Source: Rhynchopus sp. YZ270_cl-10
Lineage: Eukaryota > Euglenozoa > Diplonemea > Diplonemida > Diplonemidae
Assembly (NCBI GenBank): GCA_964035575.1
Contig: OZ037893.1
Coordinates: 248,001-312,000 of the forward strand
Length of the DNA stretch: 64,000 nt
Direction of reading: 5' to 3'
Of this stretch, positions 1 to 9,618 are shown piece after piece. Positions within the stretch are counted from its first letter, which is position 1. The number at the start of each line of letters is the position of its first letter. The position numbers and the translations under genes are program-made. The notes below the pieces were generated by a model. The model ran no database searches. It saw only the letters and a list, made by a program, of their open reading frames with translations, and was not told the DNA's origin.

Positions 1-1960
1 TCGCAACAGCGTGGGTGAGGACCGCTGACACGTAGTGAAGTGCGATCTTGGTGCTGTGGTCGGTGCGCGTCTTTTCTGGCGGGAAAAATGCGAGAGGATG
101 GACACGTGCAGGGCGTTGAATATTGTGGCGACTGCGCATGAGCTCCAGTGGGCTTGCTTTAAGGAGTTTGTTATACGATTCAAAACGCTTCGCACCCTGT
201 TCTCGCTCTGCTGTGGATATTGCGGTGCCATTCACTGTTGACACACCTGGAAACAAAACGGATGCCAGCTCATTGCCCATCACGACCTTATTGCCTCCCA
301 ACACCTCATCTGTGTCTGATATCTCCAGCTCCCGTACGGTCTCTAACTTACCGATCGCTGCAATCTGCGACAATGACGTCAAATTATTATGTTTCAACGA
401 AATCTTTCGCAACGAATTCGACCCTCTCAGCTTCGGCACAAACCTCGTGCAGATCACCTCTGGGTTCATATACTCCAAACGGACGCATACTATACCCCCT
501 TCCTCTTCATCCTCCTTTTCATCTGTCTGCGCAGGCTCTAACACCGGGAGTGTCGGTGGGGTCGCAGGCTGCTTCACTGGGGCCGCGTTCAATAATGATG
601 CGGGAAGCTCTGCACCTTCCCCTTGCATGACAATACTCTTCGTGGATGCGTGATATTCTGTGAGACCCCCTGGTTGGGCATATGCTACACTACCCGCGCC
701 TTGCAGAGGAACAGCCTTTCCAGAAGCTTTTGGGTCCACGGGAACGAAGGAGTCTTCCTTATTTGATATCTCCCAGGTCGCTATGATGCGTTCTAGGGCT
801 TGGGTTCGCTCGACAGCGGCCTGTTGTCTGCGGAGTTTGTCCGCGTATTTTACTTCCTCCTTCTTGACAGCGGTGCAGGCAGCACGGCGGTCTTCTTCGC
901 TGATGCGGCGAAGGTCGAGGTGTTTGAGGGTACGTAGTTCTTCTACGACGTATGGCTTGTAGTTGACAAAAGGGTTGCCTTCGAGACACAAATCAGTAAC
1001 GCTTTTGCTCTTGCAAATGCTCTGTACGTCCGCCATAGAAGCAATCAAATTGCTGCTCAAAAAGATGCGCTGCAGAAAGACAAGGCTGTCCACCTCGTGC
1101 ACCGCGGTGATCGCGTTGCGGCGAAGGTTGATTTCGGTGAGCGACCGCAGCCCGCGGATGTTGTTGACAACAGTGAGCTTGTTCCCTGCAAGGTTCAGGA
1201 CACGAAGCTCCGTGAGGTGGGAGAGCTCCTCAATCTTTGCGATATTATTATTGTGCAAATCCAGGACATCCAGCTGTGAGGGGGGGAATGTAAAAAAGAG
1301 CAAACAAAAAAAAAAAAAAATGAATAGTGAGGTAGAAGCAGGGAAAAAAACATAGATTTGGTCATATTTCGGCTATTTTTCAAGCTTTTGATAACATCCA
1401 TTTTAACATACCTGTTGCAGTGAATCTAACCCTTCAATTTTTGTAATCTGGTTGCGTCCAAGCATGAGGACACGCAGGTAAGGGACACCTTCGAGACCTG
1501 AGATCTTTTCCACATCATTGTTGTATAAATCGAGGAAGACAAGCGATGGGAGGCGCATGTGTGTGATGCGACGGATTCTGTTGCCTTGGATGTTGAGCAG
1601 CTTCAGCTTCTCCTCGCCCTCGAGGATCGGGCACGCTGTGAGCTCCCGGCTATTCAAATTGAAGCGGTCCTGCGACATCGACTTCATCTCCGGTGTCCTG
1701 CGGATTGTCACAGACTCGCCTACCAAAGGGGGTGTTATCTGCAGCTCCGCCTGTTGTTCGTTGCCTGGTGGGGACGGACTCAGCTGTGCCTGCGAAACAC
1801 TCAAATTAGGTGGAGTGAACGACCCCGAGGGTGCATCCGTCGAGGGGGTGGCGGTCGAAGTGGTGTTCGTGGAGGAGCTCCCAGTGGTGCCTGTGCTGTC
1901 ACGGCGTCGCTTTAGCTTTTCATCAGACTCCCTTCGCGTCAACGCGGCAGTCGCACGCAT
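1..1960 (-). CDS. LRRC49: LRRC49-like leucine-rich-repeat protein, 3' end outside window
   Basis: Homologue of LRRC49, a subunit of the tubulin polyglutamylase complex that modifies ciliary and other microtubules. Exon 1 is 1412-1960 and exon 2 is 1273 down past base 1, separated by a GTATGT...CACAG intron (1274-1411). The first ~95 residues are Ser/Thr/Pro-rich. Residues from about 110 match animal LRRC49 as I remember it: LTACPILEGEEKLKLLNIQ, then repeats of the LxxLxLxxNxI type, with SLQQ-LDVLDLHNNNIAKIE exactly across the splice, and an LRR cap ending DLRRISEEDRRAA. The frame then stays open through a coiled-coil-like stretch and an acidic segment (DEKEDEEEGG) to the window edge. I chose the ATG at 1960 because upstream in-frame starts are not ATG. 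Its 5' flank is shared with the kinesin gene. The family assignment is strong; the complex membership is inferred from it. Confidence 0.88.
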
Positions 1961-2224
1961 CGTTTTATTAGTTACCTCAGAGTGATAGTTAAAGAAAACA
2001 GAATACTCAGAAGCTAGTTTGTTTTTCTTTTCGAAGTACAAAAGGGTTATGTGTACGGTGTGTCTGGTGATAAGACCGTGGGGTGGGGAGGTGAGAGAGA
2101 GGAAGATAGAGGTAGGGGATAACAAATGTTGTAAAATGGGAAATAGTTAAGTAAGGTTTGCTCTGTGAATGAAGAGGGGAAAAGTCGTATTGCTGCAACG
2201 TTGCAGAAGGGAGACAGGAAAAGG

Positions 2225-2262
2225 GAAAAGAAGTAGAAGTAGAAGTAGAAGAAGAAGGTGTG
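2225..2262. repeat. GAAGTA/GAA microsatellite
   Basis: Purine-rich run of AGAAGT and GAA units just inside the left edge of the peroxidase unit. The same run is found at 28560-28590, 33825-33850, 39090-39115 and 44355-44380 with different numbers of GAA. Confidence 0.7.
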
Positions 2263-2626
2263 GGGTGAAGGGGTATGTGTCATGTGCCGCAAAGACGCAC
2301 AGTTAAGTGTGCCCCCGTTTCACACGTATATCCCTTCGCTGCCATGAGTGTTGGGTTGCAGTGTGTTGTTTGTCGCTGCTATTCGTGTTGGTGGTGCTGG
2401 AATGTTGTGCACCTGCACTTCACTTTATTTTCTGTCTATTTTAACAAACGGGACGCGTCTGTCTCCGTTCCGGTACTTTCAGGGGTGCTCTTTGTAAGCC
2501 AGTAGTTTTGAAGGAAGGGGGTCAAAACCCCCACCTTCAAAACAAAACAATCAAAAAATCTGTGCAGAAAAAGACAAACAGACATATAAAAGAGCAAATA
2601 GCAAAGCGAAACAAAAATATAACAAT

Positions 2627-2670
2627 TTTGAAAGATGAACGGGCCTCACGTCACAGGCACACACATCTGC
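2627..2670 (-). repeat. Short hairpin element, family G
   Basis: Contains GAAAGATGAAC, GCCTCACGTCACAGGCAC and a returning ACATCT on the plus strand. It is repeated in each tandem unit near 28960, 34225, 39490 and 44755. The stem is weaker than in the copies at 15624 and 23301. Confidence 0.4.
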
Positions 2671-3263
2671 AACAAAATGACAAAAACAAACGACGAAAAC
2701 AAAAGTTGCAAGGCCAGTGATCCATGAACCCATTTCCCACCACACCACAACCAGGTTCCCCCTGCAAGTTCGCAGGTTGGGAGGACGGAGGCGGGTGGGG
2801 AAAAAGGCACACCAGAGGCATGTTTCAAGGAAAAGGCCTTGCTGTCTATATAATAAGGGGTGTGAGGAACACCCACTCCTTACTCACACGGGGTGCGTGC
2901 ATCGGAGTGAGCGAGGAAGTTTTGTGAAGAAAAGCGAAAAGAATTATAAATTAAGATTTTGATTTCAATTAAATGAGGCAGCATGAGTGGTGCGAAGCAC
3001 AGTGTGCATCTGTATCTGTGCAGTACAGTACAGAGACACTCACACGCTGTGTGTTCTGTTCTGTTTGTCCACGTAGAGTGGAAAACTCAAAAAGAAAGGT
3101 TAAGATGCAAGAGGTGCAGAGAAATTCAGTTCCAGAAATAGGTTTACGTCAGTAAGTAGGTGCGCAAAAAAAAGCAAGCAAGTAAGTAAACAAAGGAAAC
3201 AAACGCGCATCGCCCTCAACACAAGTCAACGTCAACTCAAAGGGCGAAGGGTGAATTGCATAC

Positions 3264-4460
3264 TCACCACCCGTTCTCCTGCAGCTGCCTCCACGCAGCC
3301 ACAAAGTGTGTCTCAAAGAGCGCCCTGTCGCGCGAGAAGGCACGCACAATGCTGCGCAGTCTGTCGTCCGCACGCATCACCATGTCAATCGGAAGCATCA
3401 CAGAGCGACGTCCAGGCCCACCGCGGTACTGCAGGTCTGTGCGCCCCTCCTCGGCAGTGTTCCTGCCCCAGGCTCCCCGGTCCAGGTTCGCAAAGTACTC
3501 CGTCCCGAACACAAGGTTGTTCGTCGTCCACTGTCCCTCGTTCCCGCTCACGGCCAGGTGCATCGCACCCATGTTGTGCCCGCCCATCAGACTCACCATC
3601 TTCTCCAGGGCGTTCCGGTCAGAGTCAAGCGAGATCCCAAGCTCACCAAACTTGTCGAAGAAGTAGTCAAGCGTGTCGAGGTGCGGGAAGTTGTCGTTGT
3701 TGAAGTGCTTTGTCGGCATTCTGTCGTTGTCGTTCACACACTGTGCAGCAGGGTTCCCAAAGTCGGTGCGTCCGGCACGGAAGAACAGCGTCGGGCTCCC
3801 CATGTACTCGAGCGCCGTGTTCCCCGCCAGCGAGTACAGGTCTGCGTAGCTCACAAACGGATGTGCAGACTTCACAGCCTCCAGTGCGCGGGTCGCCACG
3901 TCCAGCCCAATGTTCTCCTCAAGCCCCAGCTCAGGGTCTGTCCGCAGGCACCCCCCGTTCCCACCTCCAATCGGGCGGTCTGTCGAGTCAAAGTGTGCCA
4001 GCGAGTGCCACGCCAGACGCACCAGCAGCGGGCGGAACGACGGTGCCTGGCTCTCAATCACACCCACAATTGTCGACACCACTGGGAGGTACTGTGCACG
4101 CACACCCGCCTCAATGCCCTGCCCGGGTGTCGTCCGTGCGTTCCCGAACCCACCGCCTGTCGGTGCGGGTGGGGTTGGCGGCACGGGAACGGGACCGGGA
4201 CCAGGTGGCACAGGCACAGGTGGTGAAGGTGCTGGTGTCCTGCCACGTCCCCTGCGGCCACCTCCACCGCCACCGCCACCCGGAACAGGAACAGGCGGTG
4301 CTGGAACAGGTGGAACAGGCACAGATGGTGTTGGCGTTCTGCCACGTCCCCCGCGTCCACCTCCACCTCCACCTCCACCCCTACCACGACGCTGCCCCTC
4401 AACACTTGTCACGAAGCTTGTCCCGAACACGAGCAACGCCAGCATGCATACAGTGCGCAT
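3264..4460 (-). CDS. Secreted class I haem peroxidase, diverged paralogue (copy 1)
   Basis: 398-residue protein with the same plan as the array copies: signal peptide, low-complexity Gly/Arg and Pro/Val linker, then a cytochrome-c-peroxidase/ascorbate-peroxidase type domain. Compared with the array copies it differs mainly in the linker: the GR-rich and PVP-rich runs have different lengths, and the SPPVP and GPVPVPP blocks are changed. The catalytic domain looks identical, with the distal RLAWH motif, proximal GGHNMGAMH, the Trp in GQWTTNN and the Asp in MLPID all present. The ATG at 4460 is the first before the hydrophobic leader. The TGA at 3264 lies in GGTGAGTATG, which resembles a splice donor, but no convincing following exon was found. 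The substrate is unknown. A secreted H2O2-reducing enzyme is inferred. Confidence 0.85.
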   Translation of the reverse strand: MRTVCMLALLVFGTSFVTSVEGQRRGRGGGGGGGGRGGRGRTPTPSVPVPPVPAPPVPVPGGGGGGGGRRGRGRTPAPSPPVPVPPGPGPVPVPPTPPAPTGGGFGNARTTPGQGIEAGVRAQYLPVVSTIVGVIESQAPSFRPLLVRLAWHSLAHFDSTDRPIGGGNGGCLRTDPELGLEENIGLDVATRALEAVKSAHPFVSYADLYSLAGNTALEYMGSPTLFFRAGRTDFGNPAAQCVNDNDRMPTKHFNNDNFPHLDTLDYFFDKFGELGISLDSDRNALEKMVSLMGGHNMGAMHLAVSGNEGQWTTNNLVFGTEYFANLDRGAWGRNTAEEGRTDLQYRGGPGRRSVMLPIDMVMRADDRLRSIVRAFSRDRALFETHFVAAWRQLQENGW

Positions 4461-4899
4461 TCTGATCTGGTTTGTGTAGGATGTGTGCGAAAACGCCTGT
4501 GTGTGTGGTGTGGTGTTTAGTGTTTGTGGGGTTGGTTTGGGTGGATGTGTTGTGCAAAGGTTCTCCAATAAACTAAACCACAATCGCACAACACCGATTG
4601 GGTGTTACTTTTGGTTCGAGTCACTCAACAGCTCACCCAAAGAGGGTGCCTGGGCCTTGTGACCCCAGGTGGCGTTTTCCCCCGACCAAATTTAGTTTTT
4701 TTTTGCAGTTTTTTCTCTGTGTTTTTTTTTTTGTTTTTGGAGGACAACAGTTTGTTTGAGTTTATTTTTCGGTTTGGTCGGAGGTCTGTTGGGGCACACA
4801 GACAGCACACCTTTGCCCAGGATGTGGCAGAGTCCTTTGTTGATAAGGGACACTGGCCTGACAATACCAGCGTTGCTCTCTACTGCAGGACATACAGTA

Positions 4900-5545
4900 C
4901 ATTCACAACATGGGCACAGCAACAACAGCAGCACGAAGACGGCGGTTGCAGCGAGAAGTGGTGGGGAAAACGTTAACAGCCTCCCCACCTTGTGGCACTC
5001 AGCAGCTCGGGGCTACAGAGGGCGCGGGCAGCGTCACGACAGCACCTGTGGAACGGTCGGGACACAACAGTCCTTTGTAGTAGTTGTCGTACTACAAAGT
5101 ATAGCATCAACAGCACGAAGACGGCGGTTGCAGCGAGAAGTGGTGGAGACGTTATCAGCCTCACCCACCTTGTGGCACTCAGCAGCTCGAGGCTACAGAG
5201 GGCGAGAACAGCGTCACGACAGCACCTGTGGAACAGTCGGGACACGACAGTCCTTTGCAGTAGGCATACCACCACAAAGCACAAACGGCAACAACAGCAG
5301 CGCGAACACAGCGGTTGGAGAGAGAAGTGGAGAAGACGGCGAACAGCCTCACCCACATTGTCACACTAGCAGCCTCGACGAGGCCACACATGCGAGAACA
5401 GCGTCACGACAGCACCTGCGGCACGGTCGGAACACGATAGTTTTTTGCAGTAGCAATACTACAAAAAGCAGCAACAACAGCAGCCCAAAGACGGCGGTTG
5501 AAGAGAGAAGACTTTGCGGCAGGACATACCGCAAAGACCGAGAAA
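4900..5545. repeat. Degenerate ~185-bp satellite, short block
   Basis: About four imperfect copies of a ~185-bp unit containing CAACAACAGCAGC, GAAGACGGCGGTTG, CAGCGTCACGACAGCACCTG and GGTCGGAACACGA. No reading frame is conserved across the copies. The block lies upstream of the copy 1 peroxidase gene and is the short form of the blocks at 31250, 36520 and 41780. Confidence 0.75.
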
Positions 5546-6449
5546 CTGCTACGACATACAACCGGACTTTTGGGTGTAGTTCGGCAGTTACAATCGTTTG
5601 CTGCGTGAAGCATGGCACTGCACACAACAAAGTGATTAAACGACAATGGGCAGCAAGACAGTAGTGTATCACACTGCAACCACAGCCGGCAGAACACACT
5701 CTACAGCTCGGATCATCTCAAAGCAGCAAAGTGTGTGGAGAGGTGTTCGACAACACAGCCTCATCGGGCCACGCATCGGCACCTTTTGCTTGGCATCGTT
5801 TGCTGCGTGAAGCTATCCACTTCACACAACAAAGTCATAAAAAAACGCAGCAACAAGAACGAACACGCACCTGCAGCTGCACCTTTAAGCAATGTTGCGA
5901 CAGCACACCACACTGGTGTACGGTTGCTAACATCGGGCAACGAATCCTACAGCATAGTTCATGTGTCCAGAACCGAAGTTCTGTGATGTTTGTGAATGGG
6001 ATGAGGGTGGTGGTGTCACGTAAAGTACGTTCAGGATGCAACAACAATTAGTAGGAGGGAGGGGGTCTTCTTGGTAAACGGTGGTGTGTACCCGATCAGT
6101 ATCCACAGGGCTGATGCAGAGAGGGAGAAAGAGGCCTTCTCTTCAAAGGAAAAAGAACGAATAAAGTGAGATTGACAAGAGTACAACCCCACATGCCCCT
6201 CTCCTTTTGTCCTGCTGAAGTGGAATGTCCCCTCAAATTCTAATAATTGAGGGGAAACGAGAGAAAAATACAATAAAATAATGAAAGAAAATGCAAACTG
6301 AAAATTACTTCGCAAAGAAGGTAAAAACAGCAGATTTTCAAACAAAAAGGGGGGGAAGGGGGAGGGGGGAGGGAAACGCAAAGACGCAATAATAGTTGGC
6401 GAGATGATCCCAAGCCTTAGCTTAGCAATCAGATAAAAGAGAAGTTCAA

Positions 6450-6696
6450 AAAAATCAAAAGAGAACAATAAAAGGGGGTACAGGGGGGGCAACGACATGA
6501 CGTCGTATCCCACATTTGGATAGACAGCAGGATAGTAGTAATGACAAAGACCCCCTCCCCTATCCAATACAATGTTGGAAGAATGGCTTCTGCTACCTGA
6601 AGGAAGGATGGTAACGTGGCCTCTCCTCAGCCTCTCAGGCTGAGTCACATTCAAATTAAAATACAGTTTGGCACATCCCTTTTTTGAAAGACAAAT
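6450..6696 (-). repeat. 3' flank shared by the two PARP-like genes
   Basis: Nearly identical to 9375-9618. It ends in a short hairpin, CTCAGCCTCTCAGGCTGAG at 6626-6644, followed by GTCAC. This resembles the family H elements elsewhere (stem, CTCTC loop, GTCAC). It belongs to the ~2.97-kb gene duplication and may be the transcribed 3' UTR. Confidence 0.65.
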
Positions 6697-8028
6697 TCAG
6701 AATCTGACCTGACGGGTGCGTGCCCGCTTTTCCTTCGTCTTCTCGGACTTTGCTGTGCGTGCCACCTTTCTGTTCATCGGCAAGGGTGCTGTGATAAACT
6801 CCATCGACTCCTTCTCTCTGAGGGCGTCTTTCACCTCGACACGCCGCTGCCGTTTGCTGATGACACTTTTGAGGCTGTTCTTCGAAATGTGCACACAGTG
6901 GGTCAGGCGGTCTCCGTCGTCCCAAATCACTCCGGGGTACTCGTGTTGAACCTTTTTGAAGGCCCGGCTGTCTGCAGACTGCGTGTTCACCACAGGTGCG
7001 GGGGGTGTCCACACTGTGGTGATCAGGGGCTTGGCGAGCTCCTTCTTCAGCATGTTCTCCGTCAGGCATGAGGATACTGTTGGGCCCCCAGAAGACACGG
7101 TGGTGTTGAGGCTGTAGCGCACGAGGAAGCAGGGGAGAACTGCGTCAGCATCGTCAAAGACACAGACACCACCCCAAGAGTACACCTCACGCCCCGCATT
7201 GTGGGTGGTCTTGAAACGCTCCCCAACCATCCCAGCACACACAAACATCAGACCTTCAGAATAGCAGCGGCTCACACACGGCGAAGTCGCAGTGTAGATG
7301 CACACACCATGAGCCGACCCGTTTGCAACCCCAATCGGGTTGTCACCCGAGTTCGGAACACGAAGCCCCTGGTCGATGATGCTGCGGACGTTCTTGCTGC
7401 GTGTGCCGTGGTAGAGAAGTACCGGCACCTTGTAGCTGGCACCCAGCATCTGGGTGAAATTCTGTGCACGCACGTTGTCGCAGATGTTGTAGATGTGCTC
7501 TGCAGTCATATTCGCTGCGTGGAAGTCGGCAGCGATGCGGTGTCTGAAGTCAGCCCAGTAGCGTGCAGGGTTGAACGTACGCAGCGGTACTGCCGAGGAC
7601 ATATCTGCCTCTGGTGTGGGCAGTGTCTTTTTTGTCACCTCTGTCTTGCAAGCATCCTTCTCCCTCCGGAGACGCCGCTCCTCATGGAATGCTTGCAGCA
7701 ACGGTGCGTGGCCCACCTCCTCCAGGTCTGCCTCGGTCTCCCAGGTGCGCAGCCCGTCTGCAGCACTCCACTCAATGAGGTAGGAACGTGCACCTCTGCG
7801 TGTGGCCTTGGACACGACACGCAGGGGTGCCAGCTCCGACAAAGGGTCCACCAGGGTGCAGGGGTGGTCGTCAGCGTCGCTGCTGCTGTCGCTGGAGGGT
7901 GGTGCGGTGGTGGTGCTCTCGCTGCACGTCTCGTCGTGCTGCCAACGGAGGAAGTCTGTCTCCGCCTCGACATACCAGTCCTGGTCTGCAGACCTGCACG
8001 TCACAAAGCCGCCAAAGTCGCCACTCAT
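6697..8028 (-). CDS. Chromodomain plus PARP-like ADP-ribosyltransferase, copy 1
   Basis: 443-residue intronless protein. Residues ~67-118 read as a chromodomain: LRVVSKATRRGARSYLIEW, then TWETEADLEE, which fits the YLVKW...TWEP pattern of methyl-lysine readers. Residues ~195-400 resemble a PARP catalytic fold: LLYHGTRSKN (His207), IIDQGLRVP, GVCIYTATSP (Tyr245), then MFVCAGMVGER. The His and Tyr of the H-Y-E triad are visible. Where the third residue is expected (the THCVHISKNSL region) I see no Glu, so mono-ADP-ribosylation or loss of activity is more likely than chain synthesis. The C-terminus is basic (KSEKTKEKRARTRQ), which suits a nuclear location. The ATG at 8028 follows a pyrimidine-rich tract; an upstream in-frame extension exists but is not conserved with copy 2. 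ADP-ribosylation at modified chromatin is inferred from the domains. Confidence 0.7.
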   Translation of the reverse strand: MSGDFGGFVTCRSADQDWYVEAETDFLRWQHDETCSESTTTAPPSSDSSSDADDHPCTLVDPLSELAPLRVVSKATRRGARSYLIEWSAADGLRTWETEADLEEVGHAPLLQAFHEERRLRREKDACKTEVTKKTLPTPEADMSSAVPLRTFNPARYWADFRHRIAADFHAANMTAEHIYNICDNVRAQNFTQMLGASYKVPVLLYHGTRSKNVRSIIDQGLRVPNSGDNPIGVANGSAHGVCIYTATSPCVSRCYSEGLMFVCAGMVGERFKTTHNAGREVYSWGGVCVFDDADAVLPCFLVRYSLNTTVSSGGPTVSSCLTENMLKKELAKPLITTVWTPPAPVVNTQSADSRAFKKVQHEYPGVIWDDGDRLTHCVHISKNSLKSVISKRQRRVEVKDALREKESMEFITAPLPMNRKVARTAKSEKTKEKRARTRQVRF

Positions 8029-8110
8029 TTGGAAGAAAAGAAAAGAAAGGAAAAGGGTTTTGTGTTTAGGTAGAGTACTTGAGGGTTGTGTGGGATGAAT
8101 AAAGGGGGTA
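8029..8110 (-). repeat. 5' flank shared by the two PARP-like genes
   Basis: Near-identical to 11002-11090: a pyrimidine-rich CTTTCTTTTCTTTTCTTCC tract directly before the ATG on the minus strand, then CACAAAACCC and CTCAAGTACTC. It marks the 5' end of the duplicated segment and probably holds the core promoter or leader. Confidence 0.5.
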
Positions 8111-8281
8111 ATCTCGAACAAGCTGACAACGCGCCACTTACGACTGTGCAAACACTCTCCCCGAGCACCCATCATCACTCATCACATTGCTGTAAGTTTC
8201 CTACATTTCTGCAGTATTTGCATTGTATTCTCAGAATATGATTCGCATGTACGGCTTGAAATGTGTCTTGTCAAATTCCAG

Positions 8282-8794
8282 TCAAACGAGAATACGTGCG
8301 ACGATTTCGCATTCCGCTAAGAGAAACATTAAAAGCACCCAAGTCGAGTGACGATACTGGTACCCCCCTGCAACGTGCTTTATGAGAAGAACTCCCTCAC
8401 CCTCCCCAAGCTCGCTGTTCTGTTCAAACATCTGTTCGACAAAGTGAGTCAGGGGCCGCAGATGCCTAAGGCGGTGGCAGCGCGGTTCGCGGACAGGCAG
8501 GGTCATCTCCAGCAACGTGACGTGAATCAGCTCAGCGAGGCCAACAAGCAGCTCCCGCACGCCATTCGTGTGGGTGTAACGACATTCGTTGATGTCGGGT
8601 TGCGGGACACCCTCGCGTCGCTCGCCACTGGCCAGCACACTAACGCTTTGGAACTCGTGCGCAGCGCTGCCGAAAAGGCAGGAAAGTCCGAGGAGCTGCA
8701 GGGGCGGATGACGGTCTTGTATGACTAGACACTCGACGCATCGGGCGGAGAACTTCAGGAGAGAATCGAACGTGTGTGTGTATGCGTGTCTCAT
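8282..8794. pseudogene. GC-rich gene-like remnant between the PARP genes
   Basis: This ~450-base stretch is clearly richer in G+C than the DNA on both sides and is open in two opposing frames: minus 8282-8794 (containing GVRELLVGLAELIHVTLLEM) and plus 8348-8728 (from the ATG near 8463, MPKAVAARFADRQGHLQQ). Neither matches a family I recognise. The minus frame has a leucine-repeat flavour. No ATG with a clear leader supports either frame, so a decayed gene or one lost exon is more likely than an active gene. Confidence 0.25.
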
Positions 8795-9090
8795 TTAGAA
8801 ACGGCTCAAGTGAAATGAACTCTGCATTTTTGTCTGTTTTCGTAGCTCTTGATTGTCAAAGAATTCTTGTGGAAGAAACAACAAAAAAAGCAGCGTGTGC
8901 AACAATGAAAAAAAAGCAACGTGCAAGACATTTGAACAAAAATGTTCGCTATTTTGACAAATCTTGAAAAGGAATGAAATGTGCCTCACTACGCACAAAA
9001 CAGCTCTCAGATTGTTTTCAAAATAAATTTTAGAAAAGGCAGAAATAAGGCTTATTGCAATGAATGCTCACCAGTAAAATGAATAGTAGT

Positions 9091-9160
9091 TAATGATGCA
9101 GGCACCTGCGACTGACCCAGCCCCGGATGACACAAGCACCCTGCGGCCAACAACAGAAGG
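9091..9160 (-). repeat. Dispersed element, family D
   Basis: Plus-strand landmarks are GATGCAGGCACCTGCGACTG, ACCCAG, GGATGACACAAGCACC and CTGCGGCCAACAACAG. On the minus strand the core reads CTGGGTCAGTCGCAGGTG, which resembles a tRNA D-arm or A box. Related copies lie at 14652, 14907 and 48277, all in the same orientation. Confidence 0.5.
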
Positions 9161-9618
9161 TGTGAAAGGAAACCTAATGGCTTGCCTGTACCGTAGTGTG
9201 AACGGGGGTGGTACACAACCGCTCGTCAGCCGGCGTCCCACCTAAATAAATAAGAAAAAAAAATTGGATTAACCGAGGTCACGTTTCGTGGACACCTTGT
9301 AAACAAAAGAAGTTCAAAGACATAACCGCCTTCACAGGAGATCATGACTATATAAAAAAGCAAAAGCAAAAAAAAATCAAAAGAGAACAATAAAAGAGGG
9401 TACAGGGGGGGCAACGACATGACGTCGTATCCCGCATTTGGATAGACAGCAGGATAGTAGTAATGACAAAGACCCCCTCCCCTATCCAATACAATGTTGG
9501 AAGAATGGCTTCTGCTACCTGAAGGAAGGATGGTAACGTGGCCTCTCCTCAGCCTCTCAGACTGAGTCACATTCAAATTAAAATACAGTTTGGCACATCC
9601 CTTTTTTGAAAGACAAAT

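Larger units (their letters stand above)
2040..6115. repeat. Diverged, shorter copy of the 5.3-kb peroxidase unit
   Basis: This segment matches the tandem units at 28.5-46.7 kb over almost its whole length but is about 1.2 kb shorter, because its satellite block (4900-5540) has about four subunits rather than ten or more. It starts about 80 bases upstream of the LRRC49 start and ends near 6115, before the PARP 3' flank. It carries its own intact peroxidase gene. It is an older duplicate of the unit, 22 kb from the array. Confidence 0.85.

Noticed and set aside
3255-3266. Splice donor overlapping the peroxidase stop (GGTGAGTATG)
   Set aside because: Joining to each downstream AG I tried gave an immediate or near-immediate stop, and other introns here use GTATGT; kept only as a remark.
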